Part shown: piece by piece, positions 17,173 through 25,475 of the stretch
Position numbering within the stretch: the first letter of the stretch is position 1
Layout of the letters: each line of letters begins with the position of its first letter
Notes under the pieces: generated by a model
The model's input: only the letters and a program-made list of their open reading frames with translations
Database searches by the model: none
Told to the model about the DNA's origin: nothing
Assembly: GCA_040002995.1 (NCBI GenBank)
Contig: JBDUDK010000043.1
Span: forward strand, 12,571 to 76,570
From: JBDUDK01 sp040002995
GTDB taxonomy: Bacteria; Actinomycetota; Acidimicrobiia; Acidimicrobiales; Ilumatobacteraceae
Reading direction: 5' to 3'
Length of the DNA stretch: 64,000 nt
Position numbers and translations under genes: made by a program

Positions 17173-17361
17173 TCAGCCCTCCACCATCACGTGGGGATAG
17201 TGCGTCAGGCACGCGATGCACCAATGTTCGATCTCGTCGAGCACGACGTCTCGGCCCGGCGTGTCCCAGTCGTCGGGCGTGACGTAGCGGCGGTGCACAG
17301 CGACGACTTCCTCGTCGTCTCGACCGCAGCTGTCACATGAGCTGTGACACGACTTGGGCAT
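17173..17361 (-). CDS. Small zinc-ribbon-like protein (62 aa)
   Basis: From ATG 17361 the protein begins MPKSCHSSCDSCGRDDEEVV and ends in EIEHWCIACLTHYPHVMVEG, so it holds two CxxC pairs and a conserved-looking CLTHYPH tail. Proteins of this size and pattern occur in actinobacteria without a known role. It is divergent from panB with 117 bases between the starts and abuts the DUF5318 gene at their stops. A much longer frame runs antisense through panB; only this short segment looks genuine. Confidence 0.65.
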   Translation of the reverse strand: MPKSCHSSCDSCGRDDEEVVAVHRRYVTPDDWDTPGRDVVLDEIEHWCIACLTHYPHVMVEG

Positions 17362-17478
17362 CACGCCGAGACCGTAGTCGGCCAAAACCCGAAGTGGACT
17401 GGTGCGCCGCCCCTTCGCGGTGCGTACGCTGTGTTCACCGCCGGCAGCCCATGTGCGCTGGACGGGAGGAGGTATGAG

Positions 17479-18327
17479 ATGGCCGCGATGACCGCGCCCG
17501 CTCTCCGCGCCCGCAAGGGCGTCGGGCCGAAGCTCGTGATGGTGACGGCCTACGACGCGCCCACGGCCCGCATCGCTGATGAAGCCGGGGTCGACATGAT
17601 CCTGGTCGGCGATTCGGTGGCGATGGTCGTGCTCGGCTACGACGACACGCTTCATGTGACCGTCGCCGACATCGCGCATCACACCGCGGCGGTGGCGCGC
17701 GCCAAGCCTCGACCGTTGATCGTGGCCGATCTGCCGTGGATGAGCTATCACGTGAGTCGAGAAGACACCGTCCGCAATGCCGCTGAACTCGTGCGGGCCG
17801 GCGCGCAGGCCGTGAAGCTCGAAGGCGGCCGTAAGCGGGTACCCATGGTGGAAGCGCTCGCCGAAGCGGAGATTCCCGTGATGGGCCACATCGGGCTCAC
17901 ACCGCAATCGGTGCACACCATGGGCGGGTTCAAAGTCCAGGGACGCACGGCCGACGCCGCGCTCGCGTTGCTCGACGATGCGTTGGCGCTTTCGGCTGCG
18001 GGCTGTTTCGCACTCGTCCTGGAAGGCGTGCCCGACGCGGTCGCCACCTTGATCACCGAGACCGTTTCCGTGCCCACCATCGGTATCGGCGCGGGCCCAG
18101 GCTGCGACGGCCAGGTGTTGGTCTTCCACGACCTCGTCGGTCTCGAGGACCGACTCGCGCCGAAGTTCGTGCGGCGCTACGCCCACCTCAAGGTCGACGC
18201 CACGAAGGCCGTGAGCGAGTTCGCCCAGGACGTGCGCGAAGGACGCTTCCCCGACGCGACCGAGAGCTACCACCTCGCGGACGATGTCGCCGAAGTACTC
18301 GGGCTGTACGGCGCACCGGCGCGTTGA
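17479..18327 (+). CDS. panB: 3-methyl-2-oxobutanoate hydroxymethyltransferase
   Basis: 282 residues. PanB makes ketopantoate for pantothenate and CoA synthesis. Conserved elements are MVTAYDAPTARIADEAGVDMILVGDS, the metal-binding VADLPWMSY, VKLEGG, MGHIGLTPQSVHTMGGFKVQG and the catalytic-loop GIGAGPGCDGQVLVFHD. ATG 17479 is preceded by a strong GGGAGGAGGT ribosome binding site, so the longer upstream frame is not used. No other pan gene is adjacent. Confidence 0.97.
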   Translation: MAAMTAPALRARKGVGPKLVMVTAYDAPTARIADEAGVDMILVGDSVAMVVLGYDDTLHVTVADIAHHTAAVARAKPRPLIVADLPWMSYHVSREDTVRNAAELVRAGAQAVKLEGGRKRVPMVEALAEAEIPVMGHIGLTPQSVHTMGGFKVQGRTADAALALLDDALALSAAGCFALVLEGVPDAVATLITETVSVPTIGIGAGPGCDGQVLVFHDLVGLEDRLAPKFVRRYAHLKVDATKAVSEFAQDVREGRFPDATESYHLADDVAEVLGLYGAPAR

Positions 18328-18456
18328 CGCACCCGGGATCTCTGTCACACCCTTTTGCTTTGATGGCGCCATGAGCGCGCTGGCGTTTCGACACTTGGGG
18401 TTTCGGTCTTTGGGGGCGGGCCTCCTACACTGCCGGGGTCCACAACTAACCCTGCT

Positions 18457-18487
18457 CCACCATCGAGTGGGGCCCCGCGCCAGCGGG
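18457..18487 (+). promoter_or_regulatory. Tandem leader hairpins before rpsF
   Basis: Two short hairpins, CCAC/GTGG with loop CATCGA (18457-18470) and CCCGC/GCGGG with loop GCCA (18474-18487), precede the GGAGG ribosome binding site of rpsF. An S6:S18-responsive leader is known for this operon in other bacteria; whether these stems form it is uncertain. A TACACT -10 candidate lies at 18426-18431. Confidence 0.3.
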
Positions 18488-18507
18488 TCCGGAGGGAGGC
18501 GCTCGCG

Positions 18508-18843
18508 ATGCGAGCCTATGAATTGATGGTGATCCTCGACGGTCAGCTCGAGGACAACACGGCCCACGGCTGGATCAAGACGGTCACCGACCACGTAACC
18601 GCCAGGGCAGGCACCGTCATCGGCCAGCCCGACTGGTGGGGCAAACGCCGTTTTGCCTACGAGATCAACCATAAGTGGGACGGGTACTACGTCATCTTCA
18701 ACGTCGTCGCCGAGGGCGGGGCCCTCGACGAGTTCGAACGCTTCCTCCGCCTCGCGGACGACGTCGTTCGCCACAAGCTCATCCGGCTCCCCGATCACGA
18801 GGCCGCTCGACGCGGCATGGTCGCCGCCGGCAGCGCGGGCTGA
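18508..18843 (+). CDS. rpsF: 30S ribosomal protein bS6
   Basis: 111 residues starting MRAYELMVILDGQLED, the S6 signature, with WWGKRRFAYEINHKWDGYYVIFN in the core. S6 binds S18 in the 30S platform. GGAGG at 18495-18499 gives ideal spacing to ATG 18508. It heads the rpsF-ssb-rpsR-rplI operon, with 23 bases to ssb. Confidence 0.97.
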   Translation: MRAYELMVILDGQLEDNTAHGWIKTVTDHVTARAGTVIGQPDWWGKRRFAYEINHKWDGYYVIFNVVAEGGALDEFERFLRLADDVVRHKLIRLPDHEAARRGMVAAGSAG

Positions 18844-18866
18844 CGCCCGCCGGGAAGGAAATCACC

Positions 18867-19322
18867 ATGGCCGACAACACCATCACGATCATCGGAAACA
18901 TCACACGAGAGCCCGAGCTCCGCTATACGCCGGGCGGACAAGCCAAGGCCGAGTTCGGCGTCGCGGTCAACCGGAGCTGGGTCGATCGGACGACGAACGA
19001 GCGTAAGGAGCAGGTGTCGTTCCTGAACGTCGTCTGCTGGGGACAGCTCGGTGAGAACGCGTCCAGCTCGCTCCCGAAGGGATCGCGGGTCATCGTCACG
19101 GGCCGTCTCGAGCAACGCACCTACGAGACGCAGGCGGGCGAGAAGCGCGAGCGCATCGAGATCGTGGCCGACGAGATCGGTCCCAGCCTTCGCTGGGCCA
19201 CTGCCACCATCGAACGCAACGACCGCCGCGGTGGCACAGAGGCGGGCACGCCTGCGCCCGCGGCCGCCCGGGCGGCGGGAGCCGAGCCCGCGGCTTACCA
19301 CGACAACGAGGAGCCCTTCTGA
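18867..19322 (+). CDS. ssb: Single-stranded DNA-binding protein
   Basis: 151 residues: an OB fold ([21 protein letters not shown] ... [19 protein letters not shown]) and a low-complexity tail ending in the acidic tip NEEPF that recruits repair and replication partners. A GGAAGGAAAT ribosome binding site precedes ATG 18867. Its TGA shares one base with the rpsR ATG (TGATG), so the two are translationally coupled. Confidence 0.96.
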   Translation: MADNTITIIGNITREPELRYTPGGQAKAEFGVAVNRSWVDRTTNERKEQVSFLNVVCWGQLGENASSSLPKGSRVIVTGRLEQRTYETQAGEKRERIEIVADEIGPSLRWATATIERNDRRGGTEAGTPAPAAARAAGAEPAAYHDNEEPF

Positions 19323-19774
19323 TGAAGGCCAACAACAAGGCGGGCGGACCGAAGCGCACGCCGAAGTCCGCGAAAGACTCCACCAAGAAGATCAAGAAGA
19401 AGACCTCGATCCTTGTTCAGGAGCGCATCGACTACATCGACTACAAGGACGTGAACCTGCTGCAGCGTTTCATGTCCGATCGCAGCAAGGTGAGAGCGCG
19501 CCGCGTCACCGGCAACGACAGCCAGCAACAGCGTGAGGTCGCGACGGCGATCAAGAACGCACGCGAGATGGCGCTGCTGCCGTACACCAAGCGGGTTTCC
19601 ACACAGCGGTCGGGTGGGCGTGATCGCGGTGACCGCGGCGATCGGGGCGATCGCGGCGATCGCGGCGACCGCGGCGACCGCGGCGACCGCGGCGACCGCA
19701 CGCTGGCCACCGTGATCGACGTCGTCGAACCCGCCGTCGAGGTCGAGGGTGTGCCCGAGGTGGCGGACGCATGA
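19322..19774 (+). CDS. rpsR: 30S ribosomal protein bS18 with Gly-Asp-Arg repeat tail
   Basis: 150 residues, almost twice the usual ~80. The S18 core is residues ~20-91 ([29 protein letters not shown] ... ALLPYTKR) and lacks zinc-binding cysteines. After RSGGRDR come eight perfect GDR triplets (residues 103-126) and an acidic end ([15 protein letters not shown]). S18 pairs with S6. The tail is a local oddity: an alternating charged, disordered extension that could touch rRNA or mRNA. The stop overlaps the rplI start (ATGA). Confidence 0.95.
   Translation: MKANNKAGGPKRTPKSAKDSTKKIKKKTSILVQERIDYIDYKDVNLLQRFMSDRSKVRARRVTGNDSQQQREVATAIKNAREMALLPYTKRVSTQRSGGRDRGDRGDRGDRGDRGDRGDRGDRGDRTLATVIDVVEPAVEVEGVPEVADA
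19628..19699 (+). repeat. Eight 9-bp tandem repeats in rpsR
   Basis: Eight in-frame copies of GGCGAYCGC encode Gly-Asp-Arg. Copies 5-8 are identical at DNA level, so the array may vary in length between strains by slippage. Confidence 0.9.
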
Positions 19775-20217
19775 AGGTGATCCTGCGCGCCGATGTCGAC
19801 AATGTCGGCAAAAAGGGAGACGTGTGCGAAGTCTCCGACGGTTTCGCGCGTAACTTCCTGCTGCCGAAAGGCCATGCGTTCGAGGCGTCGAAGGGTGCGG
19901 TCGGGCAGGCCGCGTCCATGCGCCGGTCGCGCGACCTGAAAGATGCCACCGAGCGAGCAGCGGCCGAGGAGATCGCCCGTCGGCTCGTGCCTGCGGTCAT
20001 CACGGTGAAGGGCCGGGCGGGCACGGAGGGCCGTCTCTTCGGGTCGGTCACTACGGCCGACATCGTTGCTGCCGTAGCGCAGCAGGCACGCGTCGAGCTC
20101 GACCGCCGCAAGGTGTTACTCAAGGATCCGATCAAGACCCTCGGTCAGCACAGTGTCCCGGTCAAGCTGCACCCCGACGTGGAGTTCGTCGTCACTCTCG
20201 ACGTCGTCGCGGGCTGA
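19771..20217 (+). CDS. rplI: 50S ribosomal protein bL9
   Basis: 148 residues beginning [34 protein letters not shown], the invariant L9 N-domain, then the connecting helix and a C-domain with [12 protein letters not shown]. It overlaps rpsR by 4 bases and is 153 bases before dnaB, a conserved neighbourhood. Confidence 0.97.
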   Translation: MKVILRADVDNVGKKGDVCEVSDGFARNFLLPKGHAFEASKGAVGQAASMRRSRDLKDATERAAAEEIARRLVPAVITVKGRAGTEGRLFGSVTTADIVAAVAQQARVELDRRKVLLKDPIKTLGQHSVPVKLHPDVEFVVTLDVVAG

Positions 20218-20370
20218 CCTAGCCGCCCAGCACGCCACCGCGCCCACCGCGCGCGCCCGGAAACGCACAGGCAAGGTCCCTGTTCCACAGGGTCGTCCAC
20301 ATCGTCATCCCCCGAAGTTCCCCAGTCGTCCACTGGTACCTCACAGGACCGAAAGGCGAAGCTCCAGTCA

Positions 20371-22686
20371 ATGGCCGATGGACCCCCTCCGGAGCGGGCG
20401 CGAGGTGTTCGCGTCCCGCCGCACAGCCTCGATGCCGAGGCGTCGCTCCTCGGCGCGATGTTGCTGCGGAGCGACGCGATCGCGGCCGCGGTCGAGGTCG
20501 TGCACATCGACGACTTCTACAAGCCGGCGCATGCGCACATCTTCGACGCGGTGTGTTCGCTCTACGCGCAAGGTGAGGCGGTAGATCCGATCACCGTGGC
20601 CGAAGAGCTGCGCCGCGCCGATCTGCTCGAGGCGATCGGTGGCTCTTCGGTGTTGCTCGACCTTCAAGCCTCGACCCCGGCCATTTCGAATGCCGCGCAC
20701 TACGCCCGCATCGTGGAGGAGAACGCGCTGCTGCGGCGGCTCATAAACGTCGCGGGCGAGATCGCTGAGATGGGCTACGACCTTCCCGACGATGTCACCA
20801 AGGCGATCGATCGCGCCGAGGCCATGGTGTTCGAGGTCGCGCAGCGTCGCGTCATCGATACCACGCAGCCACTGAAGGATCTCCTCGGTGGCGCGATTGA
20901 GCAGCTCGAGAAGCTCTACGAGCGGGGCGAGTCGATCACCGGTCTCGCGACGGGGTATGTCGACCTCGACGAGCTTCTGTCTGGACTGCAGCCCTCGACG
21001 TTCAACGTCGTCGGCGCCCGGCCCAGCATGGGCAAGTGCGTGGCATGGGACACGCTCATCCTCGATCCGGCCACAGGTGGGCTCCATACCGCGGCGGATC
21101 TGCACGACCGGGGTCGCTTCGGCGAGTGGGTTCAAGTCGTCACGCTCAACCTCGATGGTCGCCTTGCCGCCACAACACCGAGCACGTTCGTCGACGACGG
21201 AGTCAAGCCCGTGTTCGCGGTACGCACGACTCTCGGCCGCCACATTCGCGCGACGGCCACCCACCCCTTTCTCACGCCTCACGGATGGCGTCCCCTCGGT
21301 GAGTTGGGGGTGGGTGAGCCGATCGCGGTCGCGGCCGACTTGCCCTTCTTCGGCGTTGAGCGACTGGCGGGAGGCGAAGTCGTTCTGCTCGCCCATGTGC
21401 TGGGGCTCGCCGCGCTCGGAACGGGTTCAGCGGTGAAGGACGTCGCCGTCACGCGGGCTCCGCTCGTCGGAGTCGACGCCATCAGCATTCTTCGCCGCCA
21501 CGATCTGTGGGCGAGCGACACTCGCGACGTCGAGCTTCCCGAGGCCGTCTACCGACTCCCGCGCGAGCAGCTCGCCTTCTTCCTCGACCGGCTGCTCGGC
21601 GCCAACCGATCGGTATGGGTGGGCGGGGGAGATCACCCTCGTTTCGCGTGCCGCTCGGAGCGCTTTGCCGACGGCCTGGCGCATCTGTTGCTCCGCTTCG
21701 GCATCGCGTGCAGCCGCAGGGTCATTCCGGCGCGCCGCGCGGGTGTGAGTGCCGTCATCGAGATCGACATCCATCACCCCGGCCCGCTCACGGCGGCCGC
21801 GTTCATGCTCGCGCGCCGCCGCGTCGCCGTCGGTGCGGGCGCCGCCGCGGGTGGGGACGCCGACAGCGATCGAGCGCACGCCGCGTCGGTGTGGTGGGAC
21901 GAGATTGTGCAGATCTCCGCCGACGGACACGAGCGCGTCTTCGATCTCACGATCCCTGTCACGCACAACTACGTTGCCGCCGACATCGTCGTGCACAACA
22001 CCGCGTTCGCGTTGGGCATGGCGGCGCACGTGGCCGTCGAGCAACACCGCCCCGTGCTCCTGTTCTCTCTCGAGATGGGTCAGCGGGAGCTCGTGCAGAG
22101 AATTTTGTCGTCCGAGGCCCGGGTCGACTCCCAGAAACTGCGCACCGGTCGGTTGAGCGACGGCGACTGGACCAAAATCGTCAATGCGCTCGGTCGGCTC
22201 GAAGCCCCGTTGTGGATCGACGACAACCCGAACGTCACGGTGATGGAGATTCGGGCCAAGGCCCGCCGGCTGAAGAGCCGCCTGGGCGACCTCGGGCTCA
22301 TCGTCGTCGATTACCTGCAGCTGATGACGGGCCGGGGCAACGCCGAGAACCGACAGGTCGAGGTGTCTGAGATCAGTCGAGGGCTCAAGATCCTCGCCCG
22401 CGAACTCGAGGTACCGGTCGTGGCGCTCTCTCAGCTCAGCCGCGCTTTGGAAATGCGCGCCGACAAACGCCCGATGCTCGCCGACCTTCGCGAATCGGGG
22501 TCGATCGAGCAGGACGCCGACGTGGTCATGTTCTTGTACCGCGATGAGCTCTATAACCAGGACTCGCCCGATATCGGCACCGCGGAAGTCCACGTGGCCA
22601 AGCACCGCAACGGCCCAACGGGCGTGAAGCGCCTGGCGTTCATCGGGAGCTACACCAGGTTCGCCAACATGGCTAAGGGCATCTGA
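20371..22686 (+). CDS. dnaB: Replicative DNA helicase DnaB containing an intein
   Basis: 771 codons encode a 450-residue helicase plus a 321-residue intein. The exteins are normal: N-domain (PPHSLDAEASLLGAMLLRSDAI), linker helix, RecA-like domain with Walker A GARPSMGK interrupted after Lys222 and resumed at Thr544 (TAFALGMAAHVA), Walker B LGLIVVDYLQL, and the C-terminal SGSIEQDADVVMFLYRDE. The helicase can bind ATP only after protein splicing. A GGACCGAAAGGCGAAG stretch lies before the ATG. It follows rplI in the usual order. Confidence 0.97.
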   Translation: MADGPPPERARGVRVPPHSLDAEASLLGAMLLRSDAIAAAVEVVHIDDFYKPAHAHIFDAVCSLYAQGEAVDPITVAEELRRADLLEAIGGSSVLLDLQASTPAISNAAHYARIVEENALLRRLINVAGEIAEMGYDLPDDVTKAIDRAEAMVFEVAQRRVIDTTQPLKDLLGGAIEQLEKLYERGESITGLATGYVDLDELLSGLQPSTFNVVGARPSMGKCVAWDTLILDPATGGLHTAADLHDRGRFGEWVQVVTLNLDGRLAATTPSTFVDDGVKPVFAVRTTLGRHIRATATHPFLTPHGWRPLGELGVGEPIAVAADLPFFGVERLAGGEVVLLAHVLGLAALGTGSAVKDVAVTRAPLVGVDAISILRRHDLWASDTRDVELPEAVYRLPREQLAFFLDRLLGANRSVWVGGGDHPRFACRSERFADGLAHLLLRFGIACSRRVIPARRAGVSAVIEIDIHHPGPLTAAAFMLARRRVAVGAGAAAGGDADSDRAHAASVWWDEIVQISADGHERVFDLTIPVTHNYVAADIVVHNTAFALGMAAHVAVEQHRPVLLFSLEMGQRELVQRILSSEARVDSQKLRTGRLSDGDWTKIVNALGRLEAPLWIDDNPNVTVMEIRAKARRLKSRLGDLGLIVVDYLQLMTGRGNAENRQVEVSEISRGLKILARELEVPVVALSQLSRALEMRADKRPMLADLRESGSIEQDADVVMFLYRDELYNQDSPDIGTAEVHVAKHRNGPTGVKRLAFIGSYTRFANMAKGI
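21037..21999 (+). other. Intein in the DnaB P-loop, with decayed LAGLIDADG region
   Basis: 321 residues (223-543 of the precursor). Splicing block A begins at Cys1 (CVAWDTLI), block B has the TxxH motif in TATHPFLTPHGW, block F is VFDLTIPVTHNYVAADIVV, and the element ends His-Asn before Thr +1; all splicing residues are present. The ~170 central residues correspond to a homing endonuclease, but its motifs read VLGLAALGTGS and FLDRLLGANRSV, with the catalytic Asp residues replaced, so DNA cleavage is unlikely. Confidence 0.93.
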
Positions 22687-22692
22687 ACGTCG

Positions 22693-23544
22693 TTGTCGCT
22701 CGCTCCCATCGTTGCCCGCAAGACCTGGCGCACGCTCGAGCCGGTGCACGGGATGATCTACTTCGCTCCCGAAGCGCACGAGAGCTACCGCGCCGTCGGA
22801 CTCACGAACGATCGGATGGGCTACTTCGCGTCGCGGTCGGCGGCGCTCGGCGCCGCGCCAGCCGAGCTCGTGATCGCCACGTTCTTCAACTTCTACCCGT
22901 CGCTGGTGCGAGCGGCCATTCCGGCGGCGTGGGCCCTCGCCTTTCCCGCTCAGATCATCGAAGCGCGGTTGGCGGCCGCCGACCGGGCGCTTCGTCGTGC
23001 GCTCGGTGCCGCGGTGGCGGGCGAGGTGGTGACGGAGGCCTCGATGCTGGCCCGCCGCGCCGCTCTTGCCGCGTGTGACCACCCGCAGGCGCGCCCTCTA
23101 TTCGCGGCCCACGCCTCCCTCGACTGGCCCGACGATGCCCATCTCGTGCTGTGGCACGCCCAGACTCTTCTCCGCGAGTTCCGCGGCGACGCGCACGTGG
23201 CCGCTCTTTTGCTTGACGACTTGAGTGGCCTCGAGGCTCTTGTCATCCACGCCGCCACCGGCGACGTACCGGCGGCTGTTCTCCAGGCGACCCGCGCGTG
23301 GCCCGATGACGAGTGGGGGGCGGCGATCGAGCGTCTGCGCAGTCGGGGCATGCTCGCACCGGTAGGCCCGCTCGCGTTGAGTGATGAGGGTCGACATCGC
23401 CGGCAGTGGGTGGAGGATCGCACCGACGCGCTGGCCGTTGTCGCGTACGAGTGCCTCGGTGAGGATGGGTGCGCCCGCCTTCGCGAGGTCGGCCGCCCCC
23501 TCAGCCAGGCGGTCATCGACGCCGGGCTCATCCCCGTCCGGTGA
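22693..23544 (+). CDS. SCO6745 family protein
   Basis: 283 residues beginning at a TTG (SLAPIVARKTWRTLEPVHGMIYFAPEAHE), the characteristic opening of this actinobacterial family. It is alpha-helical with a winged-helix-like C-terminal part (WGAAIERLRSRGMLAPVGPLALSDEGRHRRQWVEDRTD), suggesting a MarR-like fold, but no function is known. It lies 6 bases after dnaB, so it may be read through from it. Confidence 0.82.
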   Translation: MSLAPIVARKTWRTLEPVHGMIYFAPEAHESYRAVGLTNDRMGYFASRSAALGAAPAELVIATFFNFYPSLVRAAIPAAWALAFPAQIIEARLAAADRALRRALGAAVAGEVVTEASMLARRAALAACDHPQARPLFAAHASLDWPDDAHLVLWHAQTLLREFRGDAHVAALLLDDLSGLEALVIHAATGDVPAAVLQATRAWPDDEWGAAIERLRSRGMLAPVGPLALSDEGRHRRQWVEDRTDALAVVAYECLGEDGCARLREVGRPLSQAVIDAGLIPVR

Positions 23545-23574
23545 AGGGCAATCGACGCCGGTTACCGTCGACGC

Positions 23575-24201
23575 GTGCGCCCGCTCGCCGCGATCGTGAC
23601 CACGACGTTCCTGTTGAGCATGGGCTGCAGCAATAGCGCACGCTCGGTCACCACCACTCTCGCTGACCCGACCGCTGCCAAGGGCTTCGTCGACGCGTGG
23701 GAACTATCGAGACAAGGGACGTGGACAGAGCGGGGGACAGCAGAACGGGCGGGAGTAGTGAATCCGATCGTGGTCGTGCAGCGACCGCCCGATCGACTCA
23801 CCCGAATTGGCGACGGCGTAAGCGGCCGGTTGGGGGGCCGGCTGGTGACGTGCGTGGCCGACCCGAACGGCAAGGTGGGGTGTCATGAGGGTGGCGCCGC
23901 GCCGGACTACCGCGCCGACACCGACCAGGAACTGGCCAATCTGCGCCAACAACTCGGTGGTGCAACACCCCTGTACTACGTCGATGCCGCCAAAGCTGGC
24001 TGCTTCGACCTGCGGTTGACGATGCGGGATCCCGCCCCCCCGTTCGGCGACTCCGCGACATTTTGCTTCGACTCGGCCACGGGCGCCACGAAGTCAATCG
24101 AGGTCACGCGGGGGAGCGTCGTCGACCGTCAGGAGTTCACCGAAATTCACTCGGGAGCCGACGAGGATGCTCTTCGTCTGCCCGCTCCGATCGGGGGCTG
24201 A
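23575..24201 (+). CDS. Putative lipoprotein
   Basis: 208 residues from GTG 23575 with a lipoprotein signal peptide ending in the lipobox LLSMGC, so it is probably anchored outside the membrane. The mature part has two later Cys pairs (VTCVADPNGKVGCHE and AGCFDLRL ... FCFDSATG) and no recognisable domain. TACCGT lies 6 bases before the start, consistent with a leaderless message. Confidence 0.72.
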   Translation: MRPLAAIVTTTFLLSMGCSNSARSVTTTLADPTAAKGFVDAWELSRQGTWTERGTAERAGVVNPIVVVQRPPDRLTRIGDGVSGRLGGRLVTCVADPNGKVGCHEGGAAPDYRADTDQELANLRQQLGGATPLYYVDAAKAGCFDLRLTMRDPAPPFGDSATFCFDSATGATKSIEVTRGSVVDRQEFTEIHSGADEDALRLPAPIGG

Positions 24202-24406
24202 CGGTGCGCCGAGGGGAGGGCGGAAGTTGCATTGCGCCAGTACCCTGGGAGAGCACTGGTGGCGATGCGTTTGGAGGGAGTTGCAACTCCCACCCTCATC
24301 CCCTGGCGGTGCTGATGGGGGCGATGCCATCAGCGATGAAGTATTCGGCCCATTGACAGACGGTCTTGAGCGCGTTTGGAGGGCGGATTCGTCAAGATTG
24401 GAGACC
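24202..24406. other. Intergenic region with a palindrome and a hairpin
   Basis: This 205-base gap holds a perfect 16-bp palindrome GGGAGTTGCAACTCCC (24276-24291) and a hairpin with 8-bp arms GCTGATGG/CCATCAGC (24311-24334). Neither has a downstream T-run. They may be an operator or an RNA element upstream of the EamA exporter. A TTGACA at 24353 has no matching -10. Confidence 0.45.
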
Positions 24407-25282
24407 GTGACCAGCCCCCCTTTTGCGACACGCTCCTCCGGCGCCGTGTTGGCTGTAGCGGCCACCGCCGTGGCCTGGGGCATGGTCGGCGTACTCGTGC
24501 GCTGGGTCTCGCTCCCGGCAGTGGTGATCGTGGCCGGTCGTACCGCCATCGGCACGCTGCTGCTTGCTCCTTTCGTCGTGACGCGCCGGCGTGTGCGACT
24601 CGGATGGTGGGCCGTTGTGGTCGGTCCGCTGCTCGCCCTTCACTGGCTCGCACTCGTGTTGGCGCAGCAGCGGGCGCCGATCGGCACGGTGCTGCTCATC
24701 ACCTACCTCGCACCGGTCATGGTGGCCGTGCTCGCCGGCCGAGTGCTGCACGAGCGGGTCCCTGGTGCCGTGGTCGTCGCGCTGGCGCTCGCGGTCGTGG
24801 GGATCTGGGTGCTTGCGGATCCTCGAGGCCACGCCGGATCGGGTGAGCTGTTAGCGCTCGGTGCGGCGGTGACCTACGCCGCCCTTGTGTTGGTCACCAA
24901 ACGCATCGGGGGCCACGTCGACGCGATCACGATCTCGTTCGTGGAGTTGGCCGGGGCCGCGATCGTGCTGGTGCCGTTTGCGGCGGTGGCCGACTGGGGC
25001 CCGGCTCGATCGTCGTGGTGGTGGCTCGTCGTGCTCGGCTCGGTCTTCACTGCGGGTCTGGTCACCCTGTTCGTCGTGTTGCTCCGCCGGCTACCGGCGA
25101 CGACGGTGGGCGTGCTCACCTACCTCGAACCGGCGTCGGCGGTCATGTTCGGGTGGATCTTTCTCGATGAGGTGCCCGGCGCCTCGACCGTCGTCGGTGG
25201 CATGCTCATTTTGGTCGCCGGAGTGATCGTCGTGTTCGCTACGGCTCGAGCGCAAGGAGCGATTGCGAGTGTTCCTCGGTGA
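24407..25282 (+). CDS. EamA/DMT family transporter
   Basis: 291 residues with ten predicted transmembrane helices arranged as two EamA repeats (RTAIGTLLLAPFV ... APIGTVLLITYLAPVMVAVLAGRVLHERV and LPATTVGVLTYLEPASAVMFGWIFLDEV). These are drug/metabolite exporters or permeases; the substrate is unknown. GTG 24407 follows a GGAG at 24400. The 3' end overlaps the next small gene by 14 bases. Confidence 0.9.
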   Translation: MTSPPFATRSSGAVLAVAATAVAWGMVGVLVRWVSLPAVVIVAGRTAIGTLLLAPFVVTRRRVRLGWWAVVVGPLLALHWLALVLAQQRAPIGTVLLITYLAPVMVAVLAGRVLHERVPGAVVVALALAVVGIWVLADPRGHAGSGELLALGAAVTYAALVLVTKRIGGHVDAITISFVELAGAAIVLVPFAAVADWGPARSSWWWLVVLGSVFTAGLVTLFVVLLRRLPATTVGVLTYLEPASAVMFGWIFLDEVPGASTVVGGMLILVAGVIVVFATARAQGAIASVPR

Positions 25283-25475
25283 CCAGCTGCTTGAGTACCT
25301 GCTGCTCGCGCTCGGCGGGGCCCTCTTCGTCGGCAATCTGCTCGCTTTGCTGCGGCCACCCGCTCGCAGGTCCGACGGCGATCTTGTGCGCGCACCGGTC
25401 GGACGTTCACTCGTGATGGCGGTGCTCGGGTTCGTTGCGGCCGTGTGGGCCCTCGGGAGCATCGTGAGGAAGTGA
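25269..25475 (+). CDS. Small two-helix membrane protein
   Basis: 68 residues from GTG 25269 (an AAGGAG lies 9 bases before), with transmembrane helices at LLLALGGALFVGNLLALL and SLVMAVLGFVAAVWALGSIV. No family recognised. It is squeezed between eamA and the HD gene, overlapping both, so it is translated as part of that operon. Confidence 0.65.
   Translation: MFLGDQLLEYLLLALGGALFVGNLLALLRPPARRSDGDLVRAPVGRSLVMAVLGFVAAVWALGSIVRK

Noticed and set aside
17362..18798. Remainder of a 541-codon minus-strand frame across panB and rpsF
   Set aside because: Only its last 62 codons (17173-17361) form a plausible protein; the rest is antisense of panB and rpsF.
20293..20301. TCGTCCACA before dnaB as a DnaA box
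   Set aside because: It has two differences from the consensus and stands alone, so it is weak.
21037..21999. An active homing endonuclease inside the intein
   Set aside because: Both LAGLIDADG-type motifs lack their catalytic acidic residues.
21427..23082. 551-codon minus-strand frame opposite dnaB
   Set aside because: Shadow of DnaB and the intein.
24353..24358. TTGACA before the EamA gene
   Set aside because: No acceptable -10 hexamer at 16-18 bases downstream.
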